NCBI RefSeq assembly: GCF_907164915.1
Contig: NC_061869.1
Span: 26,839,616 to 26,903,615 of the forward strand
Source of the DNA: Impatiens glandulifera
Lineage: Eukaryota; Streptophyta; Magnoliopsida; Ericales; Balsaminaceae
DNA length: 64,000 nt
Direction of reading: 5' to 3'
The notes beneath the pieces were generated by a model that ran no database searches, was not told where the DNA came from, and saw only the letters and a list, made by a program, of their open reading frames with translations. Positions 1-12,161 of the stretch are shown here, piece after piece; the first letter of the stretch is position 1, and each line of letters starts with the position of its first letter. Position numbers and translations under genes: made by a program.

Positions 1-31
1 GACATATCATATCGATTCATATTCTCTCAAA

Positions 32-3000
32 ATGGTGAAGAAAATCACGCTTGTTCACTGTACTTTGCAGGTGGACTTTCCATCTGTGTACACCTTCGAT
101 CAGCCGGAAGTGGTGAAGATGTTCCAAACCCTAGAATATTCTGGGTTGAGGAAGTATCTGGGCGGACCGTTCGTCTTCTATGAAGATGAAGTTCGCGAGT
201 TTTTCAAAACGGCGGTTATGGTGGATGATTCCATCGTAGAAACCATCAACGGAAAGGAGATCTCGTTTGACGAAGAAGTGTATGCGGAGTTCTTTGAACT
301 CCCAACGGAGGATCATCTGTTCGATTTGGTGCTCTCTTCTGAGGTCATGGAGGAAATGAAGACTTCCTTCTCTACTGATGGTTCCAAAATCAATGTTAAT
401 GGATATAAGAAGGTATTAAAGCCCCATTTTATTCTCCATAACGACGTTGTGGCGAAGGCGCTGCAAGGGATGTCCGACTCGTTCAACCTTTATAGTCAAG
501 ACCGTTTTGACTATATGTGCACTATCTCTAAAGGAATCCAAGTGAACTGGGGTCATACCCTGTTCCAGAATCTGTGTTACTCCATATGCCAGAGTAACAA
601 GGAAAGCATCACCTATGCGGCTCAATTGAGCCATCTATTGAAGTTCTTGGGGGTTCCTGTCGGTGAACCAACGCAAATTAACTCTGCAAGAGTTTTTATC
701 GATTCTACGGTTTCCAGCACACTGATCATTGTAAAGAACAACCTAGAGTCTGCTTCTGGAGCCTCTAGTTTCAAGACTGGTGGAAGGCCTTCCACGCGAT
801 CAAACCATCTACTTATGTTGTGTCAACAGGGGCAAAGAGAACCAGAATCGTGAATGAATCGGAGGCCAGTTTCTCCAGCATGAAGAGTCCAAGTCAGAAG
901 GACATGGAATTTGTCAATTCAAGAGTAAAGCAAGGTCCAGGCGTACTTGCTGCAACCCCGATGACATCTGTATCTACTCCCTCAACTTTCCTGAGGAAAC
1001 CTTCGAGGTCCTGTGCCTCGAAGGAGAAGAAGACAAAGGCGCCCCGCGCGTCTAAATCTGCTAAGGTAACGTCTTCTAAGTCTGTGGCTGCTGTGCCAAA
1101 GTTTGTTGTTCCCGAAGTGGAACAAGCTGAATCTGTCTTCTCTCCCCTGAGAGAATCTGCTGAAGGGCCTGCTGTTGAGTCAGTCGGTCCAATTGTTGAA
1201 TCTATTAACAGGGTAGAATCCCCTGTTACTAAATCTGATCAGGTAGCCGCCGGTGCTACAGAGTCGTCCATACTAGAACAAGGTGTTGTTCCTACCCTTG
1301 CTGCTGGTAAACCCATCATTCCTACTCCCAAGGACTCCTTGGTAGTTGGAAAAATCGTTTGCTGAGAGCTTCCTGCTGAGCTCTGTCTGAAACCTCAATC
1401 GGCCTTCGAATTGTTGCGGGCCAGGAAAGGAGCAAAAGGAATCGTCATTGGTGAACCCAGACCTATTCCAAAACCTGTAGAGGTTGTTGGAAAAGGAAAG
1501 TCAATTGCTCTTCAAGCTCCTAAGAAGGTGTCTGAAGCAAGAGAAATCGTTGATCTGATCTTGGATCAAGTAAAGGTTCTCTCATCCGAGAAATTAGAGA
1601 TCTATGATTCCTGGCATACTGAGAGGTTGTCCTCTAGCTATAATGGTTCTCTGTCCAATGCTGCCATAACGAAAGAATGGAAGAAGAGAGTGGCAAACGA
1701 GAAGAGGGTCCTGAAGTGGGCAAGAACTTCAGATGCGACTGAAGCTTTGAACAAAAGAGAGTTGGTGGAATCTTGCATTCTTGGGAAAACTCTGTTCCCA
1801 ATTTATGAAGCCAGGAAAGCAAACTTCAACCCTGACGTAAAAGGAGCTCCTATTGAAACCAAAGTTCTAAAGAAGTTAAATGATATCATGGAAGGCTATG
1901 TCTCTGTCGCATCCAGATACATCCATGGCGCCGATTGCTCTGGCGCAAAACCGCTCAATGAAGAAGAAGCCATGGACATTTCAAATGCTGATGAATCAGA
2001 TGCTGCTCTCCTGATCGAATTCGGGACCCTGTCTGCCGAAGAGAGATGCATTCAAGATCACCCTTTTCAAGAGCTTCCCAATGAAGATGAAGCAATGGTG
2101 AATGTTCAAGAGCCTAAACAAGCTCCTGTAACAAATGTTGAAGAAGCAATCTTGGAAGATGTAGTTGAGGAGGCTTCAAAATCTCCTTCTGAAGAAGACG
2201 TGATTATAACCCCTATTGTGAGAACAGAGGGTGTTCAAGAAATATTGGCTGAGGCCAATCAGCCTGAAACTGCAAGAACTGAGGGGGAACCCTCTAAGGA
2301 AAAAGGTGATGAAGAAGAAGGTTCCTCGTCTAAAGAGGAATAGGATGAGCAACCCAAATTTGTTAAGATCGACTTATTTCCCAAAGGTGCTGTGGGAAGT
2401 GTTCACGAAAATATAACCAATCCCGGTCACTATGCTGGAAGTTTGCTCGAAAGATTCGAAAGGGCACAGAAAGAAATTGACGAAGAAGAGGCACAAGAGA
2501 AAGCTGCTAAGGATGTTGAAGTTCATCAGCCAGAGCAATCCTTGCAGGTTCATACAAACTTTGAGCCTATTCAAAGTATGGCTGCACAATCTGAAGAAGT
2601 GTCCTCTCACGAAGGTCCATCCGCTGGAGGAAATAATATGTTAAGATCTATGAGGTCTATATTTTCAACAATGCAGAAGACAATGTGTCAATCAATGATT
2701 TCCAGGGAAGAGGAAAGAGCGAATTTTGATAAAATGTTCAATATCCTATCTGAGTTGGATAAGACCCTGAAGTTGAACACCTATGAGACCCATGTCTCTA
2801 ATGTGAAGTTTGGAAAATTTGAGCAAGAATGCTTCAGCCGCCAATCTGAACTATTCGACATTGAGAGGCACATCAATGACGAATGCCACAAGGAAACCTT
2901 AGATGAATTCACTTTGGTGAAGAATCAGCTGGTGGAAATGCAGGGTTGCATGAACCGAAACGACAATGAACGACAAGCCTTTGCCGAGAACCTTGCCAGA

Positions 3001-3376
3001 AAAATTTCAAGCCAAGGAAGATGCCTTACGTAATGATGAAAGTGAACAACCTCAACTAGTTCAAGCGGAGTCTAGCAGGAGGAACAATGGCGTAGCAACT
3101 GGGACAAGATCCAAGCGGGCCATCTATTCTGATGACAATCCTAGGCCAACCAAGAGATGCGGTGGCCGAAGTGGCTCTAAACGCGGTGGAAGAAATGGTG
3201 GCGGCAGAGGTAGACTGTCTGATTTTGATCGAGGTGGACGTGGCATTATTGCTGAGCGTGGAGGTAGATCGAATGCAAGAGGTCGTGGCGGTCGCGGCTA
3301 TCCTCACTTCATGAACATACTTCCCGGACAAGAAATGAGTCCAACCGATCCTCGAGTAAAAGGGGAAGAACAATGA
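32..3376 (+). pseudogene. Family-A post-pol ORF: retroelement domain + acidic linker + coiled coil + RGG tail (broken)
   Basis: I read this as one ancestral ORF of about 1,100 codons. The first ~245 residues carry the post-pol domain also found at 12919, 57423, 58608 and 59795: a VDF motif, a SLE-type helix with SGLRKYL, then VREFF, LPTE, a VNW segment and YAAQLSHLLKFLGV. A long Ser/Pro/Glu-rich acidic linker follows, then a Glu/Lys-rich helical part (about 2392-3030), and a C-terminal RGG/GRG tail (about 3150-3310) that would suit RNA binding. The frame is broken by a frameshift near 765-780, in-frame stops at 1363 (TGA) and 2341 (TAG), and a second frameshift near 2970-3030. The ATG at 32 lies shortly inside the window, so the promoter is outside. 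The ORF lies directly upstream of the polypurine tract, so it is the last gene of the element. Function is unknown; a link to the Pfam putative plant transposon domain (Transposase_32) is possible but untested. Confidence 0.75.
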
Positions 3377-3553
3377 TCTCTCTTCTTTTACTCTGCTTAA
3401 CTTTACTGAATATGGTTTTTGATACGTTTTTCGAATACTAGTTCCTTTGAATGATTTGTGTAAGTGAACAAGTTGGTTGTTTATTTATTGGATGAATGCA
3501 TGTTGTGTTATTTGTATGGAGGTTTACAATTTCTTCATCAAAAAGGGGGAAAT
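3377..3553 (+). promoter_or_regulatory. 3' untranslated spacer and polypurine tract of family-A element
   Basis: This short T-rich spacer ends in the tract AAAAAGGGGGAAAT (about 3540-3553) directly before the LTR start TGTTGGG. That is the expected plus-strand primer of a Ty1/copia element and it fixes the element's orientation as plus. Confidence 0.8.
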
Positions 3554-5843
3554 TGTTGGGTCAAATTATTTTGAATAAGTGTTGAAATAATTTATCCCCT
3601 GGTATTTTGATGATGAAATAATTTATAAGTTTTGATACAGGTGTATTAAGACAAACATGTCTTTAGACTTGGTTCTAATGAGGGTCAGTAGACCGATTTT
3701 GATCTCCATTCGCATTAAGTTAGACGCAAGTCTAATGAAATTAGACGCTCAGTCTAACTCAACGGAATTAGATGGGGGCAGTCTAATAGACGCATGAATT
3801 AGACGTAAGTCTAATAGAATTAGACGTACAGTCTAACTCATCAGAGTTAGACGTGTAAGTCTAATAGATGTGTAAAGAATTAGACGGATAGTCTAATAAA
3901 TACATGGAATTAGACATGAGTCTAATAGAATTAGACGTACAGTCTAACTCATCGGAGTTAGACGTGTAAGTCTAATAGACGTGTAAAGAATTAGACAGGT
4001 AGTCTAATGAATACACGGAATTAGACATGAGTCTCATAGAATTAGACGTACAGTCTAACTCATCGGAGTTAGACGTGTAAAGAATTAGACAGGTAGTCTA
4101 ATGAATACACGGAATTAGACTTGAGTCTAATAGAATTAGACTTGAGTCTAATAGAATTAGACGTACAGTCTAATAGAATTAGACGTACAGTCTAACTCAT
4201 CGGAGTTAGACGTGTAGGTCTAATAGACGTAAAGAATTAGACGGATGGTCTAATGAATACGCAGAATTAGACGTGGTAGTCTAACTCAGTGGAGTTAGAC
4301 GTATCCGTCTAATGGTTACTACAATTAGACGGGTTGTCTAATTAGTGAAAGTTAGACGTGGGTCTAACTCCTTCAAACAAGTCTGAGGTAGAACCGGAAT
4401 TAAACGTGGTAGTCTAACTCAGTGGAGTTAGATGTACTGGTCTAATGGTTATTATAATTAGACGGGTTGTCTAATTAGTGAAAGTTAGACGTGGGTCTAA
4501 CTCCTTCAGATTAGTCTGAGGTAGAACCGGAATTAGACGTAGTAGTTTAACTCAGTGGAGTTAGACGTACCAGTCTAATGGTTATTATAATTAGACGGGT
4601 TATCTAATTAGTGAAAGTTAGACGTGGGTCTAACTCCTTCAGTTTAGTCTGAGGTAGAAACCGGAATTAGACGTGGTAGTCTAACTCAGTGGAGTTAGAC
4701 GTACCGGTCTAATGGTTATTATAATTAGACGGGTTGTCTAATTAGTGAAAGTTAGACGTGGGTCTAACTCCTTCAGATTAGTCTGAAGTAGAACCGGAAT
4801 TAGACGTGGTAGTCTAACTCATTGGAGTTAGAACCGGAACCGGAATGGTTATTGATATTAGACGCGAGTCTAATTTCATTAGACCAGGCGGTCTAATAGA
4901 CGTTTTTCATCAGAAGGAGTTGACTTATTTCATTAGAGTGATCCGTCTAACTGAAATACGTCTAATGCTCTGATTCAAGCAGTACGCTTGAATCTAGCAT
5001 TTCTCCTACCCACGTGCTATAGTTGTACCCTATTTCTTCTCCACTTTCCTGTGAAGATTAGTACAATAGCTATATGCATCCAATCAAGGAATGATACGTA
5101 AGAGAATTTTCCTCACATTACCCATTTTGCAGGTACATCCCTGATGGAATATTCGGCGCACTACCAGTTCGGTACGGCCACGATCCTTGTGCTCAGAGTC
5201 TGCTGTGTACAATAGATTCTTTCCAATAGAAGAGCGCCATGTATCATTCTTGAAGATTCGACCGTTAGCTTCTGATCAGTATTTAACCAATCCTTAGAGA
5301 AATGGACGAAGAACCTTACCAGATACGAAACCTTACGAACAACCAAACATTCTGATTTTGCAGAGAGACTACTCAATCATCTTGCTTACTGAACTCATTT
5401 TTGAAGCTTCTTTCTGATTGTACTGTGTGTCAATCGAGAGAGAGAGCTAGAATCAAAAACACCATTAGCTGAGTGATATTCTTCATTTTATTGTAATTGA
5501 ACAGAAAGTGTTTTGTTCAATAGTGAGCTAAGTGTGTGTGTAAACTGTATTTGATTCTCATCATATAGTGAATCCTTCTGGTGGTTGGAAGAAGGGGTGA
5601 CGTAGGAGAGTTTCTCCGAACATCCATAAACAAACTACTGTGTTCTTTATTTACTGTCATCTTTTCATATTTCGACTTGTGCTTCAAACCCAAGTAAACA
5701 ATTCTGCCTTGAATCCGTTTCAAGTGTTTACATAAGTTTGCGTAGAATAGAAAACGAATTAAATTCCTAATAGGATTTCTTTCAAACCGTTTTTCATAAG
5801 CCTTCATCCTTAGCCAGCTCTATCGATAAAGTCGATCCTATCA
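3554..5843 (+). mobile_element. 3' LTR of family-A copia element (A-LTR1, about 2.29 kb)
   Basis: The LTR begins TGTTGGGTC after a polypurine tract and ends GATCCTATCA. Its last ~900 bp align with 7500-8367, which is followed by a primer binding site, so the 3' boundary is well supported. The first half is a palindromic minisatellite (about 3700-4860). The second half holds the promoter/R/U5 part: a TATTTAA box near 5279, a GAGAGAGAG stretch near 5440, and the conserved block GGTGACGTAGGAG at 5596-5608 followed by CTCCGAACATCCATAAA. It is unusually long because of the repeats. No target-site duplication can be tested, since the 5' end of this element lies outside the window. Confidence 0.85.
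3700..4860. repeat. Palindromic minisatellite array (TTAGAC...GTCTAA) inside the LTR
   Basis: There are dozens of TTAGAC and GTCTAA hexamers, which are reverse complements, alternating with short spacers so that nearly every unit (for example TTAGACGTACAGTCTAA) can form a hairpin. The left part has irregular units of roughly 90-115 bp. From about 4260 to 4830 there is a higher-order unit of about 133-135 bp: the marker CTCCTTCA recurs near 4368, 4501, 4634 and 4769. The same hexamers appear at lower copy in the LTR at 7318 and in the post-pol leader at 12280-12540. Confidence 0.9.
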
Positions 5844-7317
5844 AATAATGACTCTCACTTCAGTGCCTAATCTGTAATCTTGTCATTCATATATACCTTC
5901 TTAATTTCACTTATAGTGATGATGTGTCCTATAAGTTGACATTTCTTCATATTATGTATATATTTGGAGTTCGAAGTTGGATCCTTTATATAGGCTATGA
6001 CATCATTGTTTTCAAAATAGATGTCAATAGATACTGAAATGCTAGGAACACCACAATATTCATCTAGGAACTTTCTCATCCGTACGATCTCATTTATTGC
6101 TACACTAGCAGCAATGTACTAAGTCTCTATTGTAGAATCTAATTTATATTACATGGGACTCTTTCAGCTCATAGTTCCTCTATTAAGGATGAACACATAA
6201 CACGATTTGAGACTTTAATTCTAAAAGCTTACATCAATATAGTCTTATACGATCAAATTTCCATATCTACATATATTAAGATATCATTATTCTTATATGT
6301 GCTTCACTATGTTTCTACAAAACATTGATTGTTATATGTGACAAATTTTCAAAATGTCTACAACATCTAGAAACCATGGTATACATGATAAATCCTACAA
6401 CATAAGCTATGAAATCTTGTTTATATTCTCAAGCTTGGCATGTGTTGTAGAACACTGCATCTTGTCGAGATATTTGTTATGTTGAATAAAAAAAATTTAC
6501 TTAGAATCTTTCATCTATCAAGAATTTATATATCTTAATTCAACTGTGTACTAGTCTTTTTTCCAAGTCTTTTATTGAAAAATATTTCTTTTGTCATCCA
6601 TTTACAAAATCTAACATCAGAATGTCATTCCAATACGTAGTATGTTATCCACATACAAGACAAAGAAGACTAACTTACTACCATTAAAATTCTTGTGACC
6701 ACAAGATGCTCTTCTTTAGTCATTCATTTACATGTATAAGGACCCTTTAATCTATTCATCAAATCAAAAGTGTCAACTCCTTGATGTTTCCTCTAGTCTA
6801 TAAATGGACTTCTGAAGCTTGTATATCGTTCGAGCATCATTTGAATCTTTAAAACATTCAATTTGTGTCATGTACACATCCTCTTCCCGAAAACATTTAG
6901 GAAAATATTTTGATATTCATTTTCCATCATTAGCTAAAAATATCATAATATATTTAATCATAAAAACTAGTGAAAGTAGCTATCTAATATCATAATAGCT
7001 AATATATACTATGAATTTGTATATGACAACAATCATTGCCTTGTAGACATATATATTTTTATTCTTGTTAGTTTTGAGTTTAAAAACATTTGTTTCATTT
7101 GTTTTATCTCATCATGCAAATCTATCAAGTATCATACTTGATTTTCAAACATCAAATTCATTTCAAACCTAACAACCTTAGACCATTTATTGGAGTCTAG
7201 ACCTATCACTCATTTCTTATATATAGAAGGTCATTATTATATTCTAACATAAGAAAATCAGACTTAAATTCATGTTGAAATCATCAAAATGTCTTGATTG
7301 TACCCTTGACCTTTAAT
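5844..7317 (-). pseudogene. Inverted, decayed copia RT-RNase H fragment (family E)
   Basis: On the minus strand this shows copia reverse transcriptase and RNase H remains with many stops. Near 7150-7230 there is a degenerate N-terminal RT motif (MFENQV). Near 6860-6900 there is EDVYMTQIECF followed by a KLQKSIY motif, matching the usual EEVYMxQPEGF...KLxKSLYGL stretch. At 6644-6655 the catalytic YVDD reads YVDN. The end of RNase H (LRKFLDE...VSIDIYFENN...HIITISE) is at 5867-6079. No gag, integrase or LTR of this element is visible. It sits between two family-A LTRs of opposite orientation to itself, so it is either older target DNA or a separate truncated insertion. Confidence 0.7.
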
Positions 7318-8367
7318 CATCAGATTAGTCTGAAGGGAGACATAGTTATACGTGTCGTCTAACAGATGAGAGTTAGACGTGCAGTCTAACTCCTTCAGAT
7401 TAGTCTGAAGGGAACCGTAATTAGACGTGTCGTCTAATCCCATTAGACCAGGTGGTTTAATGGATCCTGCTATTAGACGGGAGCTTCTAATATCATTAAA
7501 CGATGTCGTCTAAGTTAAAAACATTTAATGCCATGCTTAAGTAGTTGCTTGAACCTAGCATCCATCTACCCACGCTCTACTAGCTGTATGTTACTTCTGC
7601 TCCACTTTCCAATGAAGATCAGTGCGACAGTTAGTTGCAACCAATTGATTAATGCCACGTAAGAAAATATTCTTCCCACTACTTGTTTCTTGAAGGAATA
7701 TCCTAAAAGAATATTTGGCGCACTACCAGATTGGAACTACCACGATCCTGGTGCTTAGAGTCTGATGTGTACTATGGAAGCGTTCCAATGGAAGTTAGCC
7801 ACGTGTCATTATAGAAGATTTGACCGTTGGTACTTTCTCTCTATTTAAGATCTTCAAGGAAAACAGATGAATCATCGATCTATCGATACTCAAAGAATCA
7901 TACGCAAACTTACAAGCTGATATACAAAAGAGCTGCTTTCTTGCTTTACTGTGTGTTTATCAAGAGAGAGTTAAGCATTGTTTAGTTGAGTGAGATACTT
8001 CAATATATTTTAAGTTGAACAAAGTTTATTCTGTTCAACAGAGAGCTAGTCGTGCAACAGTATTTGATTCTAAGAAACATATAGTGAATCCTTCCGGTGG
8101 TTAGAAGAAGAGGTGACGTAGGAGAGTCTGCTCCAAACATCCATAAACAAACTGCTGTGTTATTTACATTCTGTCATATTCTCATTCTTTGGTTCTTAGC
8201 TTCAAACCTGAGAAAACGTTTCCGCACTTGAATCATTCAAGTGTTTCAAGGGTTTGTGAAGAATACAAAGTAATTTAAATACGTAACAGGATTTCTATCA
8301 AACCGTTTATTCGAAGCCGTCATCAATAGCCAGACCCCTGTCTCTATCAATTACGCCGATCCTTTCA
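7318..8367 (+). mobile_element. 5' LTR of second family-A element (A-LTR2, 5'-truncated)
   Basis: This aligns with the last ~1.05 kb of the LTR at 3554-5843. It starts within the CAGATTAGTCTGAAG repeat unit and ends GATCCTTTCA, immediately before a primer binding site. The TGTTGGG start and most of the minisatellite are missing. A TATTTAAG box lies near 7850 and the conserved U5 block GGTGACGTAGGAG is at 8112-8124. Confidence 0.85.
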
Positions 8368-8381
8368 ATTGGTATCAGAGC
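8368..8381 (+). promoter_or_regulatory. Primer binding site (tRNA-iMet type)
   Basis: ATTGGTATCAGAGC directly follows the LTR end. The TGGTATCAGAGC core is complementary to the 3' end of plant initiator tRNA-Met, the usual minus-strand primer of copia elements. Confidence 0.9.
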
Positions 8382-8416
8382 TCTGTTTATATTCTCAGGC
8401 ATCAAAAACATGAATC

Positions 8417-9610
8417 ATGTCTATCATCAATGAGATCCGTATTCTGTCAAGAGATAACTGCGAATAATGGATGATGAGAATGCAAGCTCACTTGGTTTCT
8501 CTTGATTGTGATATGTGGAGCGTAATTACTGATGGCCACATAAAAATTTCGAAGCCAAGATGTGAGTGAACTATTGAAAATAAGATGACCAATAACCTGG
8601 ACAACGTTGCCAAACATATTTTGTATCAATCGATCAACATAAAAATATTCTACGAGATCATGTCTTGTTCCTCTGTTAAAGAAATATGGGAGAAGCTGAC
8701 TCGGATCTATGGTCGAAATATTTAAGCCAAGAAAAATCAAAAAGATCAGAAAGTTTTCACGTGCGTTGAAAACAAATCCAAATGGGCTGACAACGATTCA
8801 GAGGACTCTCCTGTTGAAAAGGATACTGAAACTATAACATGCTTGATGGAAAATGATCAATCCAAAGTAAATGATATCTCTACACCAGAATTTACCAACG
8901 AAGAATTAACTACTGCACTCAATGAAATGGCCATTGTGTACAAGAAGTTATCAGATTCTTTTTATGAAATTAAAGTAAAATATGAGGCCAATATTTCTTT
9001 TTCACATAAAACGTCTGAATCAAATATTTTTGAAAAGAAATTAGTAGAGATCTCATCCGAGAATGAGATGCTCAAGGAATAGATTCAAACCCTTTCCTCT
9101 GAAAGCAAAATGTTAAACTATATTGTCAGTGCTTGGTCATGGTCTGAAGAAGTTGTCAAACATCAGATTAGTCTGTTGAATCCCGCTGGATCTAGATCCA
9201 GTTTAGGATTTGATGGAAATGACCCAAACCGATCCTGCAAAAAGTCAAACTCAGCTGCTAACAGGCTTAAGCTAATAAGCTTTGTAAAATGGAGTTTAAC
9301 TGATATTGAATCTGATCCCATTCATGAAGAGGTAGCTTCGGAGAATGAAATAACTTATGTTTTGCCGACTATTAGCTAGTTGAAAAATAAGTTAGAAGCA
9401 GGTAGTAAGTCTGGCAGTCTAAAACTTGGCAAGAAGTCAAGAATTTCTAAAAGAAAATCATCTTCTTCAAAGACTAAGCGATTAGTGGCTAGCAGGAAGG
9501 CGTTTGCTATGTCAAAATCATACGCATTAATCACAACACAAAATGGGAAATCCATCAAAATAACTCAAATATGGATTTCTAAGGGACTGATTGACCGAGG
9601 ACCCAATTGA
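8417..9610 (+). pseudogene. gag of family-A element (A1), broken and internally shortened
   Basis: This is a capsid-like polyprotein start: the MSIINEIRIL opening, then WMMRMQAHL, DMWSVITDG and VKEIWEKLTRIYG, which fit the UBN2-type Gag of SIRE-like copia elements. The same frame stays readable to 9610 but carries stops at 8465 (TAA), about 8563 (TGA), about 8721 (TAA), 9080 (TAG), 9377 (TAG) and 9608 (TGA). After the WEKLTRIYG segment the frame jumps straight to the Ser/Asp-rich region that normally follows the zinc knuckle, so the back half of Gag and the CCHC knuckle appear deleted. Lys/Ser-rich segments precede the protease. The start is the first ATG with a Gag-like reading after the primer binding site. 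Confidence 0.75.
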
Positions 9611-12161
9611 ATGTGGGTACCAAAAGATTGTAAATATTATTTTGTGTAGGTACAAGTGAATGATGGTCTCGAGGAATTTGTATGGTATCTTGATAGCGGC
9701 TGTTCCAGGCATATGATAGGAAACATACAGCTTCTCACTGATATAGCAGATTGTTTTGGACCTAAGATTACTTTTGGTGACAACAAGAAGGGTAAGACCA
9801 TGGGTAAGGGTAAGATTATCCATGGTAATCTAACCATTAATGACGTGTTACTTGTTGACAATTTGTGTTATAACCTGATTAGTTCTGTGATAATGGTTTG
9901 TCAGTTAATTTTCAAACTCATGCATGTTTAGTTAAGGATCAACATGGTAATACTTTATTAACTGATAGTAGAGTAGGAAACTCATATAAAATGAATTGGC
10001 AAAAAGAATCATCTGATCCTATGTGCATGATTGCCAAGAATGATCAGAAATGGTTATGTCATAAAAGATTAAACCATTTGAATTTTAAAACCATCAACAA
10101 CGTTTGTTCAAACAATTTAGTTATTGGATTACCTAAATTATAGTTTTCTAAGGACAAAATATGTTATGTTTGCCAGTTAGGCAAACAGGGCAGATCATCG
10201 TTCAAAAGTAAAGGGAAATCTCAATCCAGCCGTTGCTTAGAATTATTACACATGGATCTATTTGGTCCAATTCCTATAAAGAGCTTAGGAGGAATGAGAT
10301 TTTCACTAATTGTTATTGATGATTTTTCACGATTTACGTGGGTAGCATTTTTACAATCAAAGGATAAAACTGCTGAAAACTTGATTAAAATATTTAAAAG
10401 AATTCAGAATCAGAAATCTTTGAATATTGCTTGCATTAGAAGTGATCAGGGAACTAAGTTCACAAACAGATACCTTTCCTCTTATCTCGAGGAGTTTGGG
10501 ATTAGGCACGAGTTGTCTAGTGCCAGAACTCCACAGAAGAAATGCATTGCTGAGAGAAGAGTGAAGACTCTGAAGGAAGCTGCGAGATCTATGCTAGCTG
10601 AATCAGACGTACCTTAGAGGTTCTAGGCAGAAGCCATCAACACAACTTGCTACACACAAAATTGGTCAATAATTAAAAAACTTTTTGATAGAACTCTCTA
10701 TGAACTGTAATATGGAAGAATTCCCACAGTTTCATACTTTAAATTATTCGGGTGTAAATGTTTTATTCATAACAATGGAATGGTTTATTTGACCGCTTTT
10801 GATGCCAATGAAGATGCTGGATTCATGCTGGGATATTCCTCAGTAAGTAAGGCTTAAAGAGTATTTAACAACAAAACTCAAACTTTTGAGGAATCCCTTC
10901 ATATTATATTTGATGAGCCTGTTGAGAGTAACTCCATTGATCCCATTGACATTTCTAATAGATTAGAAGCGATTAGTCTTGTGACTGTAAGTGAGGAAGA
11001 AACTCTAGATAAACGGATGTCATTGTCTGATCATGTGGCTGATCCGGTTGAAATTCAACCAGACGTACAAAATCCTATTCAACAAACTGTTGAGAGTTTG
11101 GACGTTGTGGAGTCACATGGTCAGATGACCAATCCCTTTGGATCCAACTTCAGATAGAACATGAATCATCCACCAAAATTGATCATCAGAAATCCTTTCT
11201 CTCCTCGAAGGACAAGACGTCAATCAATGGGTGAAATGGCCAATTCTGCATTTATTTTTCAACTGGAGAAAGGAACCATACAATTAATGGATGCATGACA
11301 AATTTGAAATGAGTATGATGGGAGAATTAACTTTCTTCTTCGTTGTCCAAGTTCGTCAGCTGGAGAAAGGAACCTTCATCAATCAGACCAAGTATACCAA
11401 AGAGTTACTAAAGAAGTTTGGGATGGAGAACTGCTCTGCTGCAGCCACTCCAATGAGCTCCTCTAGTAAATTGGACAAAGATGATAGTGGTCAAAGTGTA
11501 GATGTCACAACCTATAGAGGTCTTATTGGGTCACTCCTATATGGTACTGCTAGTAGACCAGATATCCAATTTACTGTTGGTGTCTGTGGAAGATTCCAGG
11601 CTAATCCTAAACTTTCTCACTTTACTACTGCTAAACGCATTCTAAAATATTTAAAGGGAACTCAAAATGTGGGACTGTGGTATCCGAACGATTCCAGTTT
11701 CAATTTGACTAGTTTTCAGATGTAGTTTATGTAGGGTGCAAAATTGATAGAAAAAGCACGAGTGGAACTTGCCAGTTGCTTGGAGATCATCTTATCTCAT
11801 GGTTTAGCAAGAAGCAGACGTCGGTTGCCACGTCTACAGCTGAAGAAGAGTACTTTGCTGCTGTTAGTTGTTGCTCTCAGGTTCTATAGATTCAACAACA
11901 GCTTAAGGATTATGAGATTGAAGTTAAAGAATCCCCAATTTTCTACGACAACACAAGTGCTATCGCAATCACCTATAATTCAGTCAGACAAAGTACATCG
12001 AAATCAGGCATCACATTATCCGAGAGCATGTCAATCAGAAACATATTCGTCTTGAATACATTCCAACAAATTAACAAACGACAGAAATCTTCACGAAGCC
12101 TCTACCCGAAGCTAAGTTTTCTCACTTTAGAAGCATTTTAGGACTTATTGATCTTGATTGA
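9611..12161 (+). pseudogene. pol of family-A element (protease-integrase-[RT deleted]-RNase H), broken
   Basis: Order is PR-IN-RT-RH, diagnostic of Ty1/copia. The protease active site WYLDSGCSRHM is near 9680. A frameshift lies near 9890, then the pre-integrase zinc region (HKRLNHLNF; CYVCQLGKQ near 10160). The integrase core has HMDLFGPI near 10250 and RSDQGTKF near 10440. A long acidic stretch precedes RT. Most of RT including YVDD is missing: the frame jumps near 11260 to the late RT part (KFEMSMMGEL, 11300), and RNase H follows (RKSTSGTCQ, SKKQTSVATSTAE), with another frameshift near 11720. Stops include TAG at 10141 and 10615, a TGG-to-TAG change at about 10624, TAA in EL*YGR, and others. 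The C-terminus, which reads as LGLIDLD, ends at 12159-12161. Non-functional. Confidence 0.8.

Noticed and set aside
3700..4860. CRISPR-like regular repeats
   Set aside because: Units are palindromic minisatellites of variable spacing within an LTR of a plant retroelement; there are no unique spacers of constant length and no cas genes.
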